From an uncultured Christensenella sp. (GTDB taxonomy: Bacteria > Bacillota > Clostridia > Christensenellales > UBA1750), in assembly GCA_905193155.1 (NCBI GenBank), contig CAJJNQ010000056.1, positions 1 to 13,939 on the forward strand: a stretch of 13,939 nucleotides of DNA, in the 5' to 3' direction. Below the pieces are notes generated by a model that ran no database searches, had not been told where the DNA came from, and worked only from the letters and a program-made list of their open reading frames with translations. A program made the translations under genes and the position numbers. Shown here piece by piece: positions 1 to 6,184 of this stretch (position 1 is the first letter of the stretch; every line of letters begins with the position of its first letter).

Positions 1-26
1 GTGGGGGGAGCTGCGGCTCCCCCCAC
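1..26. terminator. Perfect GC-rich hairpin downstream of the TraX-family gene
   Basis: An 11-bp perfect inverted repeat (arm GTGGGGGGAGC at 1-11, loop TGCG at 12-15) lies at the window edge, about 37 nt past the stop codon of the leftward TraX-family gene. Its position suits a terminator for that gene, but any U-tract would lie outside the window. It could equally be part of a dispersed GC-rich repeat. Confidence 0.4.
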
Positions 27-62
27 ACCCCCCTTTAGGGAAGATAAACCGGCCGAGACGCT

Positions 63-827
63 CTAGCCGTGCAGCAGGAGACGCAGCAGCCCGCACAGGA
101 ACAGGTGTCCTGCGTAAAAGAAATAGAAGAACCATTTGCCGCCGGGCATTTTGCCGCGCGTGCCGTTGTAAAAGTGCATCAGCGGCCAGACGAGCACCAC
201 GCCGAATTGCAGCAGGCCGTAGACCACGTCAATGCACAGGCACCACACCAGCACATACATCGAAAGATAGGCCAGCATCCCCAGCACCTGTTTTTTCAGA
301 TTGCCGCGGTTGGCGTCGATGTGCAGCGTGCAGAGAACCGGGAAGCACGACCAGTCCGAAGGAAACGCCAGCGCGCACAGCAGCAGGATCAGCAGGGTTT
401 TCTGCCAGACCTTCAGCGGGAAAGCGCGCTTTTCGTCGTCGCAGACGTAAAGCGCGACGACCGCCAGAAACAGCGGCCAGATCACGCTGGTCTGATTCAG
501 CACCGAATCCCGGAAGGGAATCGGCGAGAGGCCGAAGCAGAAGGCGTAGGCAAAGTGCGAAACCACCGCGAACACGAAAAGCCTCAGCAGGTATTTCTTC
601 AGATTGTGCGTGTGGCGGTAGCCTTCCGCGGCCATGAACCACAGGATGGGCGCGGCCAGACGGCCGATCAGGTGCAGCCCGATCAACCACCACTCCCTGC
701 CGTAGCCGGGAAAAAAAGTATCCGCCAGATGGTCGATCAGCATCGACAGGATCGCGATGACTTTCAGCTCCGTGCCGGAAAGACCGGCCGGGGCCTTTTT
801 TCCGAAAGGAGAAACCGCCTGTTCCAT
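63..827 (-). CDS. TraX family membrane protein
   Basis: This is a 254-residue polytopic membrane protein of the TraX family (PF05857). Seen in the sequence: an N-terminal LSGTELKVIAILSMLIDHLA (residues 16-35), the family-typical GRLAAPILWFMAAEGYRHTHN (55-75) followed by KKYLLRL, further hydrophobic segments near 115-130, 143-155, 181-214, and a C-terminal FFYFFYAGHLFLCGLLR (233-249). The founding member, TraX of the F plasmid, is linked to pilin N-acetylation. Chromosomal Firmicutes members have no established role, and nothing nearby suggests conjugation. The ATG at 827 is chosen because AGGAGG sits 7 nt upstream (835-840) and the family similarity begins just after it; an open frame continues upstream but overlaps the DUF1015 gene. 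It starts 13 nt after the DUF1015 stop, so the two are probably co-transcribed. Family call is firm; function is unknown. Confidence 0.85.
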   Translation of the reverse strand: MEQAVSPFGKKAPAGLSGTELKVIAILSMLIDHLADTFFPGYGREWWLIGLHLIGRLAAPILWFMAAEGYRHTHNLKKYLLRLFVFAVVSHFAYAFCFGLSPIPFRDSVLNQTSVIWPLFLAVVALYVCDDEKRAFPLKVWQKTLLILLLCALAFPSDWSCFPVLCTLHIDANRGNLKKQVLGMLAYLSMYVLVWCLCIDVVYGLLQFGVVLVWPLMHFYNGTRGKMPGGKWFFYFFYAGHLFLCGLLRLLLHG

Positions 828-840
828 CGCAGAACCTCCT

Positions 841-2052
841 TTACCGAATGCGGCGGCACTCGAAATAGCAGCGCTTTTCGCTCGCCTGCCCCATCGAGAA
901 CGCCTTGCGCGGCAGCGGCCCGTGCGCAACCGACGGGAAGAGCCGCAGCTTATCCAGCACATCCGGCAGCAGCGCGCAGCAGCCGGGGCGGCGGCCCAGC
1001 GCCCGCGCCGCATCGTCGCCGTGAACATAGTCGATGGAAACGCCAGGATGCGCGGAAAGATAGTCGTCCAGCGCGGGCTGAAGCGCTTCCACCGGCAGGC
1101 CGGTCAGCACGCGGGAAACGCCCGGCGCGACAAATTCCGCCTGCGCATCGCTCCCGTCCGAGGCGGCGGAGAGCGCAGCCAGCAGTTCGGAAGCATCGGG
1201 AACGTTCGTCAGCACGCGGTGAATCGGCGCAAACACCAGCGCTTCGTCGTAAAGGTTTACTACCTCGCAAAGCGCCCAGCGCGCGGGGTGAATTTCCCGC
1301 TGCTCCGGCGTGAGCGAGGGCTTGAGCTCTTCCCAGACTGCCTTGGCCGTGGCCAGCGAGTGGTTTCCGTCGCCCACTGCGAACAGAGGCGCATCCCCGC
1401 GCGCTTGATCCAGGGCCAGCAGCGCGCGCTCCGCGGCGGCAAGGTCGTCCGGATCGGTCACGGCCCAGCCGGTTAAGTGCCCCCAGTCCTGCATCAGCTC
1501 CGTGTCGTAAAGGGGGGCGCGGGCGTGCAGCTTTTCGTAAAGCGGCTCGATCAGCGTGCGCGCCTTGTCGTCCGCCAGCAGCATGATGTGCGGGCTTTCG
1601 AGCAGCGCGCCGCGCCGCACCTGCATCCGCGGCGGAATGCGCGAGAGGATCGTGCCCTCCGTGGCGCGAATGCGGGAGGCAGAACCCGCAGAATAATCGT
1701 ATTGTTCCAGATCCACCGCCAGCATCAGCCCCTTGCGGCAGCCAGCGGGCGTGGTGCGCGCGGTGAGCACAAAGCCGTGCAGGCGGCGCGTCAGAACGTC
1801 GCGGGCGTAGGCTTCCATGGTTTTCTGAATTTCCGGCACGCGCACGGGCGCATCGGGCAGCTGGGTTTCGGGCAGAATCAGACGGAGCGTGGAAGGCGCA
1901 GCACCCACCTCTGCATCGATCGCGTCCCAGATCTCGGGCTGGGAGGTGTACTGGTCGCAGGCGATGCACGCCCACTTGCGCGCGTCCGCGTTTTCGGGGA
2001 GAAGCAGGTCGGGGATGAGCACGCCGATATCGAGAAGAGAGGCGAAATTCAT
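841..2052 (-). CDS. DUF1015 family protein
   Basis: A 403-residue soluble protein of the DUF1015 family (PF06245), about the usual length of 400-420. Visible landmarks are CDQYTSQPEIW (32-42), TEGTILSRIPPRMQVRRGAL (131-150), the signature GDGNHSLATAKAVWEELK (227-244) and YDEALVFAPIHRVL (268-281). The DGNH motif resembles the DGHHR motif of ParB/SerK-type nucleotide-binding proteins; here the following residue is Ser rather than Arg. I recall DUF1015 genes lying near serine biosynthesis genes (serA, serC) in clostridia, and here the gene is divergent from a serine dehydratase operon, so a serine-related role is a reasonable inference but unproven. The ATG at 2052 has AAGGAG about 8 nt upstream. 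It is the first gene of a leftward pair with the TraX-family gene and has its own promoter at 2094-2123. Confidence 0.85.
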   Translation of the reverse strand: MNFASLLDIGVLIPDLLLPENADARKWACIACDQYTSQPEIWDAIDAEVGAAPSTLRLILPETQLPDAPVRVPEIQKTMEAYARDVLTRRLHGFVLTARTTPAGCRKGLMLAVDLEQYDYSAGSASRIRATEGTILSRIPPRMQVRRGALLESPHIMLLADDKARTLIEPLYEKLHARAPLYDTELMQDWGHLTGWAVTDPDDLAAAERALLALDQARGDAPLFAVGDGNHSLATAKAVWEELKPSLTPEQREIHPARWALCEVVNLYDEALVFAPIHRVLTNVPDASELLAALSAASDGSDAQAEFVAPGVSRVLTGLPVEALQPALDDYLSAHPGVSIDYVHGDDAARALGRRPGCCALLPDVLDKLRLFPSVAHGPLPRKAFSMGQASEKRCYFECRRIR

Positions 2053-2093
2053 CTTTATCGCTCCTTTGCGTCGGGGATTTCAAGGTATAGCTC

Positions 2094-2123
2094 ATTATAC
2101 CGCACACCGCGCGCTTAACGCAA
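2094..2123 (-). promoter_or_regulatory. Sigma-A promoter for the DUF1015-traX pair
   Basis: On the minus strand the -10 is a perfect TATAAT (2094-2099) and the -35 is TTGCGT (2118-2123), with an 18-nt spacer. It fires leftward into DUF1015, whose start codon is about 42 nt downstream of the -10. Confidence 0.65.
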
Positions 2124-2149
2124 TGTACATTCCTTTTTTGCGGGGCGTG

Positions 2150-2158
2150 TGTTATACT
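2150..2158 (+). promoter_or_regulatory. Extended -10 promoter for the serine operon
   Basis: TGTTATACT at 2150-2158 is an extended -10 element (TG, one base, then TATACT), 41 nt before the start of the symporter-like gene. No good -35 is visible at the right spacing (TTCCTT at 2130-2135 with a 17-nt spacer), which fits reliance on the TG extension. It lies back to back with the DUF1015 promoter, so a regulator bound between them could control both operons; I see no obvious operator. Confidence 0.5.
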
Positions 2159-2199
2159 GAAACAAGTCGGAATATGGAAGAAAGGGGCTCTTTCTGACG

Positions 2200-3810
2200 A
2201 TGCTGAATGAAGAAGGCTGGAGCCTTTTGATGATCCTCGCGGCGGTGATTGCGCTGCTGGGGATGGGATATGTCTTTATGGGCAGGGAAAAAACCATGGC
2301 CGACCGGCTGCGCTCCGGCGGAGGAACGGCGGATACGGCGATGGGGCTGACGGTGCGCGCGGCGGGCTTTGCGCTGCTGGGCGTGATTCCCGGCAGCTTG
2401 TATCTGGGCGGCGCGGGCCGCAGCGTGCAGGCCGTGAGCCTGTGCGCGGGGCTGGCCGTACAGCTGTGCTGGATGCTGCCGAAGCTGCGCGCGCAGGAGC
2501 CGGCCTCGCTGACCGTCGCGGAGATCTGCGTCAAGGACAAGTTTGCTCGCGCGGGACTGGGCGCGGTGGAGGTTTTGTCGCTGCTGTCGCTGACGGCGGG
2601 GGCGCTGGCGATGGCGGCGCGCGTGCTGGCCAGCGTGTTTTCGCTGCACACGACGATTTCGCTGGGCGCGGCGGCGCTGCTGAGCCTGATGCTGACCGTG
2701 CTGTGCGGCGCGGCGGCAAGACGGAATATGGACAGGCTCGGTGTGGCGCTGGCGGCGGGCACAGTGCTGGCGGCGTTTGTGCTGGCGCAAGAGATGCTCG
2801 GCTCCGCCAAGATCCCGCTGACAGAGCTGCTTGCCCCCAAAAAGGCGGAAAGTGTCCTGGGCTGGACGACGGTTGCGTCCGACGCGCTGTGGGGCGTGGG
2901 GGCGGTCGGTCTGGTTGCCTTCCCGCACCGCGCGCTGGCGGCGGAGCGGGAAAAAACCATGCGGCGGGGCGGGCGCATCGGGACGGCGGCGATTGCGCTG
3001 CTGACCCTGCTGTGCGCGGGCGCAGGGCTGCTCGGCCGCGCGGCGGACGCTACGCTGGAGAGCCGGACCGCTGCCGAGACCATTTTGATCCAGATCGTGA
3101 CGATGGAATCGCTGCCCAAGCCGCCCTCCGCCGTGCTGACGGCGGGGCTGACTTCCGCGCTGCTGTTGTCGGCGGGAGCGATGATGACCGAAGTCGGCAG
3201 CATTGCGGCGTGGGACATCGCGCTGCCGCTGACCGGCGAAACGCGTGAAAAGCCGCTGATGCGCACCGCAATGGGCGCTGCGGCACTCTCCGCCGTGCTG
3301 GCGTTTGTGCTGGCGCTCGATCCCAACCGCCCGCTTCAGGATTACGCGCTTGCGGGGCTGCTGCTCTCCACCGTGACGGCGGCGTTCCTCTGGGCGCGCT
3401 TTTGCAGGTGGGAAGCCTGCCCGCTGGGCGAGTGGATGGGGCTGGGGCTGGGGGCTGCGGCGGCCGTTGGCTGGGCGCTGATTCCCGCAACCCGGCTTTT
3501 CGGCATGATCGGCGCGATTCCCTGCGCGCTGCTGACGCTGCTGCCCCAGCTGCTGATCGGCCGCTGGACGCAGAAAAAGGCGGAAAAAGCCGCACAGGCA
3601 TCGGTAAAACCGGAAAAAACGGACGAGCCGGAGAGGGAAAAAGCAGAGGAAGCGGCAGAAGCAGAGGAAGTTTGGGCGGAAGCCGAAGAAGAGCTTGACC
3701 AAACGGAGGAAACCGCGGAAGTTCACGAGAACGCCGCTGCGGAAGAAGCCGAAGCGGAAGCCGCGGAACCGACAGAGGAGGAAAAGACGAATGGATCTTT
3801 CGATCTTTGA
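2200..3810 (+). CDS. Sodium:solute symporter-like membrane protein with acidic C-terminal tail
   Basis: A 536-residue protein with about 12-13 hydrophobic segments over residues 7-455. Its order of landmarks follows the SSS/SSF family (PF00474): a first segment, then a GGxxTAD-like cytoplasmic turn (40-46), a segment ending GSLYLGG (65-71), SLTVAEICVKDKF (103-115) matching the family's TVxDFLxxRF, FPHRALAAEREKTMRRG (241-257) matching the PHxxxRxxxxxxxxxARR loop, and the long eighth-helix region 310-342. The match is distant, and the sodium-site S-T pair of that helix is not intact. Residues 456-536 form a charged tail dominated by Glu and Ala, unusual for the family. The stop lies 20 nt inside sdaAB, so the genes are translationally linked and a serine or related solute is a plausible substrate. 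The start at 2200 has AAGGGG 12 nt upstream, a rather long spacing. Confidence 0.65.
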   Translation: MLNEEGWSLLMILAAVIALLGMGYVFMGREKTMADRLRSGGGTADTAMGLTVRAAGFALLGVIPGSLYLGGAGRSVQAVSLCAGLAVQLCWMLPKLRAQEPASLTVAEICVKDKFARAGLGAVEVLSLLSLTAGALAMAARVLASVFSLHTTISLGAAALLSLMLTVLCGAAARRNMDRLGVALAAGTVLAAFVLAQEMLGSAKIPLTELLAPKKAESVLGWTTVASDALWGVGAVGLVAFPHRALAAEREKTMRRGGRIGTAAIALLTLLCAGAGLLGRAADATLESRTAAETILIQIVTMESLPKPPSAVLTAGLTSALLLSAGAMMTEVGSIAAWDIALPLTGETREKPLMRTAMGAAALSAVLAFVLALDPNRPLQDYALAGLLLSTVTAAFLWARFCRWEACPLGEWMGLGLGAAAAVGWALIPATRLFGMIGAIPCALLTLLPQLLIGRWTQKKAEKAAQASVKPEKTDEPEREKAEEAAEAEEVWAEAEEELDQTEETAEVHENAAAEEAEAEAAEPTEEEKTNGSFDL

Positions 3811-4483
3811 CGTGGTGGGTCCGGTCATGATCGGGCCTTCGTCCTCGCATACGGCGGGCGCGGCGCGGCTGGCGTTCGTCGCGCGGCAGATCGCGGGAGA
3901 GTTTACGCGCGTCTCCTTCGGGCTGCACGGTTCCTTTGCGCGCACCTACCGCGGCCACGGCACCGACCGCGCGCTGGTGGCCGGGGCGCTGGGGCTGTCG
4001 CCGCAGGATGAGCGGCTGCGCACCTCGTTTGACATTGCAAAGGAACGCGGGCTGCAATACGACTTTTACCTCACAGAATTGCCCGATGCGCACGAAAACA
4101 GCGTCAAAATGACCTTCACGCATCCGGACGGCAGTACGCTGGACGTGGTGGGCGCGTCGCTGGGCGGCGGGCGCATTCTGATCACCCGCATCGGGGAGTA
4201 TGCGGCGGAAATCACCGCCGACGCGCCCACGCTGGTGATCGCGCATCAGGACAAGCGCGGCATGGTCAGCACCGTGACGCACATCCTCGCGTCCAACGGG
4301 CTGAATATCGGCGTGATGCGCCTGTCCCGCACGGCGCGGGGCGGGGCGGCCTGCTGCGTGATCGAGATCGACGGCGGGCTCCCCAGGGAGGTCGTGCGCG
4401 AGATCAGCCGCGTGCCGGACGTGATTTCGGTGCGCGCCATCGATGCGACCGATGCGGCGGAAGGAGGGGCGGAGCGTGTATAA
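3791..4483 (+). CDS. sdaAB: L-serine dehydratase, iron-sulfur-dependent, beta subunit
   Basis: Beta subunit of the two-subunit [4Fe-4S] L-serine dehydratase that deaminates L-serine to pyruvate and ammonia in the cytoplasm. The 230 residues match the usual ~220. Residues 1-140 are the SDH beta domain with the hallmark GPSSSHTAG (15-23) and GHGTDRAL (55-62). Residues ~147-218 are an ACT domain (LVIAHQDKRGMVSTVTHILA at 148-167, then NIGVMRLSR), the kind of domain that senses serine in related enzymes. The ATG at 3791 is chosen because AGAGGAGG (3774-3781) lies 9 nt upstream and the family begins with DLSIFDVVGPVMIGPSSSHT at this point. The same frame is open back to 3695, but that part is the purine-rich tail of the upstream gene read out of frame and gives only a run of Lys and Arg. 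It overlaps the upstream gene by 20 nt and the alpha subunit gene by 8 nt. Confidence 0.96.
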   Translation: MDLSIFDVVGPVMIGPSSSHTAGAARLAFVARQIAGEFTRVSFGLHGSFARTYRGHGTDRALVAGALGLSPQDERLRTSFDIAKERGLQYDFYLTELPDAHENSVKMTFTHPDGSTLDVVGASLGGGRILITRIGEYAAEITADAPTLVIAHQDKRGMVSTVTHILASNGLNIGVMRLSRTARGGAACCVIEIDGGLPREVVREISRVPDVISVRAIDATDAAEGGAERV

Positions 4484-5348
4484 CAGCTTTGCGGATGTGG
4501 AGAAAATCTGCCGGGAGCGCGGTTGGACGCCCGCGCATCTCTTCTTGGAAAATGAGAAAAAGCTCACCGGGCGCAGCGAGGAGGAGATCCTGCGCGCGCT
4601 GGATGAGCGGCTGCGCGTGATGGAGGACGCGGCGGCGCGCGCGCTGAACGGCCCGCTGCACGCCGTGGGCGGATTGATCGACGGCGTGGCGGAGAAACAG
4701 TGGCGCTATGCTGCGGGGGAGACGCTGTGCGGCGGATTTCTCAACCGCGTGATGGCGCGGGCCTATTCGTGCAGCGAGGTCAACGCCTCGATGGGCCGCA
4801 TCTGCGCTGCGCCCACGGCGGGCTCCTGCGGCATCCTGCCCGCCGTGCTGCTGACGATGCAGGAGGCGCGCGGCCTTTCGAGAAGTGAAGTGATTGATGC
4901 GCTGCTGACTGCGTCCGGCTTCGGCGCGGTGGTGATGAAGAACGCCACCGTCGCGGGCGCGGAGGGCGGCTGTCAGGCGGAGTGCGGCGTGGCGGCGGCG
5001 ATGGCGGCCGCAGCGGCGGTGCAGCTGTGCGGCGGCACTTTGCCGCAAATGCTCTCCGCGTTTTCCCACGCGCTTTCGGCGTGTATGGGGCTGGTGTGCG
5101 ACCCGGTGGCGGGGCTGGTGCAGGTGCCGTGCGCGCAGCGCAACGCTTCGCAGGCGGTCAGCGCCCTGGTCAGCGCGGATCAGGCGCTGGCGGGACAGGT
5201 TTTTCCGATCCCCGCCGACCAGGTGGTGGGGGCGATGTACCGCGTGGGTCGTCAGCTTCCGCCGGAACTGAAGGAAACCGCGCAGGGCGGCATCGCTGCG
5301 ACCGATTGCGGCAAGGAGATCGCGCGGGAGATTCACAAAGGCGCGTAG
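4476..5348 (+). CDS. sdaAA: L-serine dehydratase, iron-sulfur-dependent, alpha subunit
   Basis: Catalytic, cluster-binding subunit of the serine dehydratase. The 290 residues match the family (PF03313). Conserved blocks are SSGYSCSE-like ARAYSCSEVNASMGRICAAP (94-113), PTAGSCGILPAVL (113-125), GAEGGCQAECGVA (161-173), GLVCDPVAGLVQVPCAQRNA (205-224) and GGIAATDCGKEIA (271-283). Cys166, Cys208 and Cys219 fall at spacings of 42 and 11, the same as the three cluster ligands I recall for the Legionella enzyme (343, 385, 396). The start is GTG at 4476, preceded 6 nt upstream by AAGGAGGGG; the in-frame ATG at 4443 lacks such a site and would add residues not seen in the family. It overlaps sdaAB by 8 nt. 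One oddity is Cys278 in TDCGK, where relatives usually carry TPTGK. Confidence 0.96.
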   Translation: MYNSFADVEKICRERGWTPAHLFLENEKKLTGRSEEEILRALDERLRVMEDAAARALNGPLHAVGGLIDGVAEKQWRYAAGETLCGGFLNRVMARAYSCSEVNASMGRICAAPTAGSCGILPAVLLTMQEARGLSRSEVIDALLTASGFGAVVMKNATVAGAEGGCQAECGVAAAMAAAAAVQLCGGTLPQMLSAFSHALSACMGLVCDPVAGLVQVPCAQRNASQAVSALVSADQALAGQVFPIPADQVVGAMYRVGRQLPPELKETAQGGIAATDCGKEIAREIHKGA

Positions 5349-5511
5349 ACCACGAGGTGTTGTCGGAGACTCGGCAAGGACACCGGAGGCCGCGAGCCTA
5401 GGCCACGGGGTTGCGCAGCGTCCCCGCGCGTTCACCGGAGGGTTTGCCGCGCTGCGGAAAAGCCGTTTGTCGGCGCAGAAGTGAGTTTGACCAAACAGAG
5501 GAGGAAGGCCG
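5349..5511 (+). promoter_or_regulatory. Structured 163-nt leader upstream of folT-like gene, class not recognised
   Basis: The gap between sdaAA and the S-component gene is rich in potential stems: GGTGT (5356-5360) with ACACC (5380-5384), AGGC/GCCT around a CGCGA loop (5387-5399), CGGGG (5406-5410) with CCCCG (5422-5426), CGCAGCG (5414-5420) with CGCTGCG (5450-5456), CCGC/GCGG (5447-5457) and GCCG/CGGC (5462-5474). Several are mutually exclusive, as in a switching leader. FolT genes are known targets of the THF riboswitch, but I could not find that class's conserved GGAGAGUAG or GCGUUAAGUG blocks, nor the ZTP core. No terminator for sdaAA and no clear promoter are visible, so the operon may read through. 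Confidence 0.35.
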
Positions 5512-6132
5512 ATGGGCGAAGAGATGAACAAAAGCATTTGGAGTAAGGACTATTGGAAGGGCGCGGCAAAGCGGTTCTCGTCGGTGCGGATGCTGGCGGT
5601 ATGCGCAATGCTGCTGGCGCTGCGCATCGCGGTGGGATCGGTGTTTATCCCGCTGGGAGACAGCAGCCTGCGCATCTATTTCACCTTTTTCATCATTGCG
5701 CTGGGCGCGTCGGTCTACGGGCCATTGATGGCGGTGGTCGCGGGGTGCGCGGCGGATCTGCTCAGCTTCGCCATTGCGCCGTCCGGGCCGTTTTTTCCGG
5801 GATATACGCTGTCGTCCATGCTGGGCGGGCTGATCTACGGGCTGTTCCTTTACCGCAGGGACTTGTCCGTGGTGCGGGTATTCCTGTGCAAGCTGACCAT
5901 CAACGTGCTGGTCAATATGCTGCTGGGGTCGCTTTGGAACTCGATGATGATGGGCAAGGCGTTTTATTATTATCTCGCCAAGAGCGTCGTCAAAAACCTC
6001 GTGCTGCTGCCGCTGGAAACCGCGCTGATGGTGCTGATCTTCCGGCTGATGAATCCGCTGCTGATCCATCTGCGGCTCATTCCGGAAAACAGCAGCCGGC
6101 ACATTCCCTTTTTGACAAAGAAAAATAAATAA
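5512..6132 (+). CDS. folT: Folate-family ECF transporter S component
   Basis: A 206-residue membrane protein, the substrate-binding S component of an energy-coupling-factor vitamin importer; folate or a derivative is the expected ligand. Evidence is the soluble N-terminus ending in YWKGAAKRFSSVRML (14-28), helices near 26-47, 54-88, 101-114, 122-140 and 155-185, and the family-typical GPFFPGYTLSSMLGGLIYGL (92-111) and NVLVNMLLGSLWNSMMMGKA (131-150). No EcfA or EcfT gene is adjacent, so this would be a group II S component drawing on an ECF module encoded elsewhere. The ATG at 5512 has AGAGGAGG 7 nt upstream (5497-5504); the ATG at 5524 would lie too far from it. It follows the serine operon after a 163-nt structured leader and ends just before a strong terminator. 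Confidence 0.88.
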   Translation: MGEEMNKSIWSKDYWKGAAKRFSSVRMLAVCAMLLALRIAVGSVFIPLGDSSLRIYFTFFIIALGASVYGPLMAVVAGCAADLLSFAIAPSGPFFPGYTLSSMLGGLIYGLFLYRRDLSVVRVFLCKLTINVLVNMLLGSLWNSMMMGKAFYYYLAKSVVKNLVLLPLETALMVLIFRLMNPLLIHLRLIPENSSRHIPFLTKKNK

Positions 6133-6135
6133 GAC

Positions 6136-6175
6136 GAGCCGCCGCTCCGAAATCGGAACGGCGGCTCTTGCTTTT
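6136..6175. terminator. Bidirectional intrinsic terminator between folT and the DEAD-box helicase gene
   Basis: GAGCCGCCG (6136-6144) pairs with CGGCGGCTC (6159-6167), with a further inner stem TCCGA/TCGGA. It is followed rightward by TTGCTTTT and, on the other strand, by GTCTTATTTATTTTT, so it can end transcription of both converging genes. Confidence 0.85.
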
Positions 6176-6184
6176 ATGCAAAAC

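Noticed and set aside
63..827. Conjugation module suggested by the TraX name
   Set aside because: No other transfer, relaxase or pilus gene is present; chromosomal TraX-family proteins are common in clostridia.
69..1313. Long rightward open frame opposite the TraX and DUF1015 genes
   Set aside because: Its product is a low-complexity Arg/Gln/Ala/His sequence with no family motif, it has no suitable start signal, and it lies wholly antisense to two recognised genes. High GC creates such open frames.
3695..3790. Upstream extension of sdaAB giving a 32-residue basic N-terminus
   Set aside because: The extension is the out-of-frame reading of the acidic tail codons. A strong ribosome site and family-matching start are at 3791.
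2152..3945. Leftward open frame of almost 600 codons opposite the symporter-like gene
   Set aside because: The product is compositionally biased (Arg, Gln, Ser, Pro) and crosses three genes in antisense. The rightward frame gives a coherent 12-13 helix membrane protein.
5349..5511. THF or ZTP riboswitch
   Set aside because: The conserved core blocks of both classes could not be found by eye, so only an unassigned structured leader is reported.
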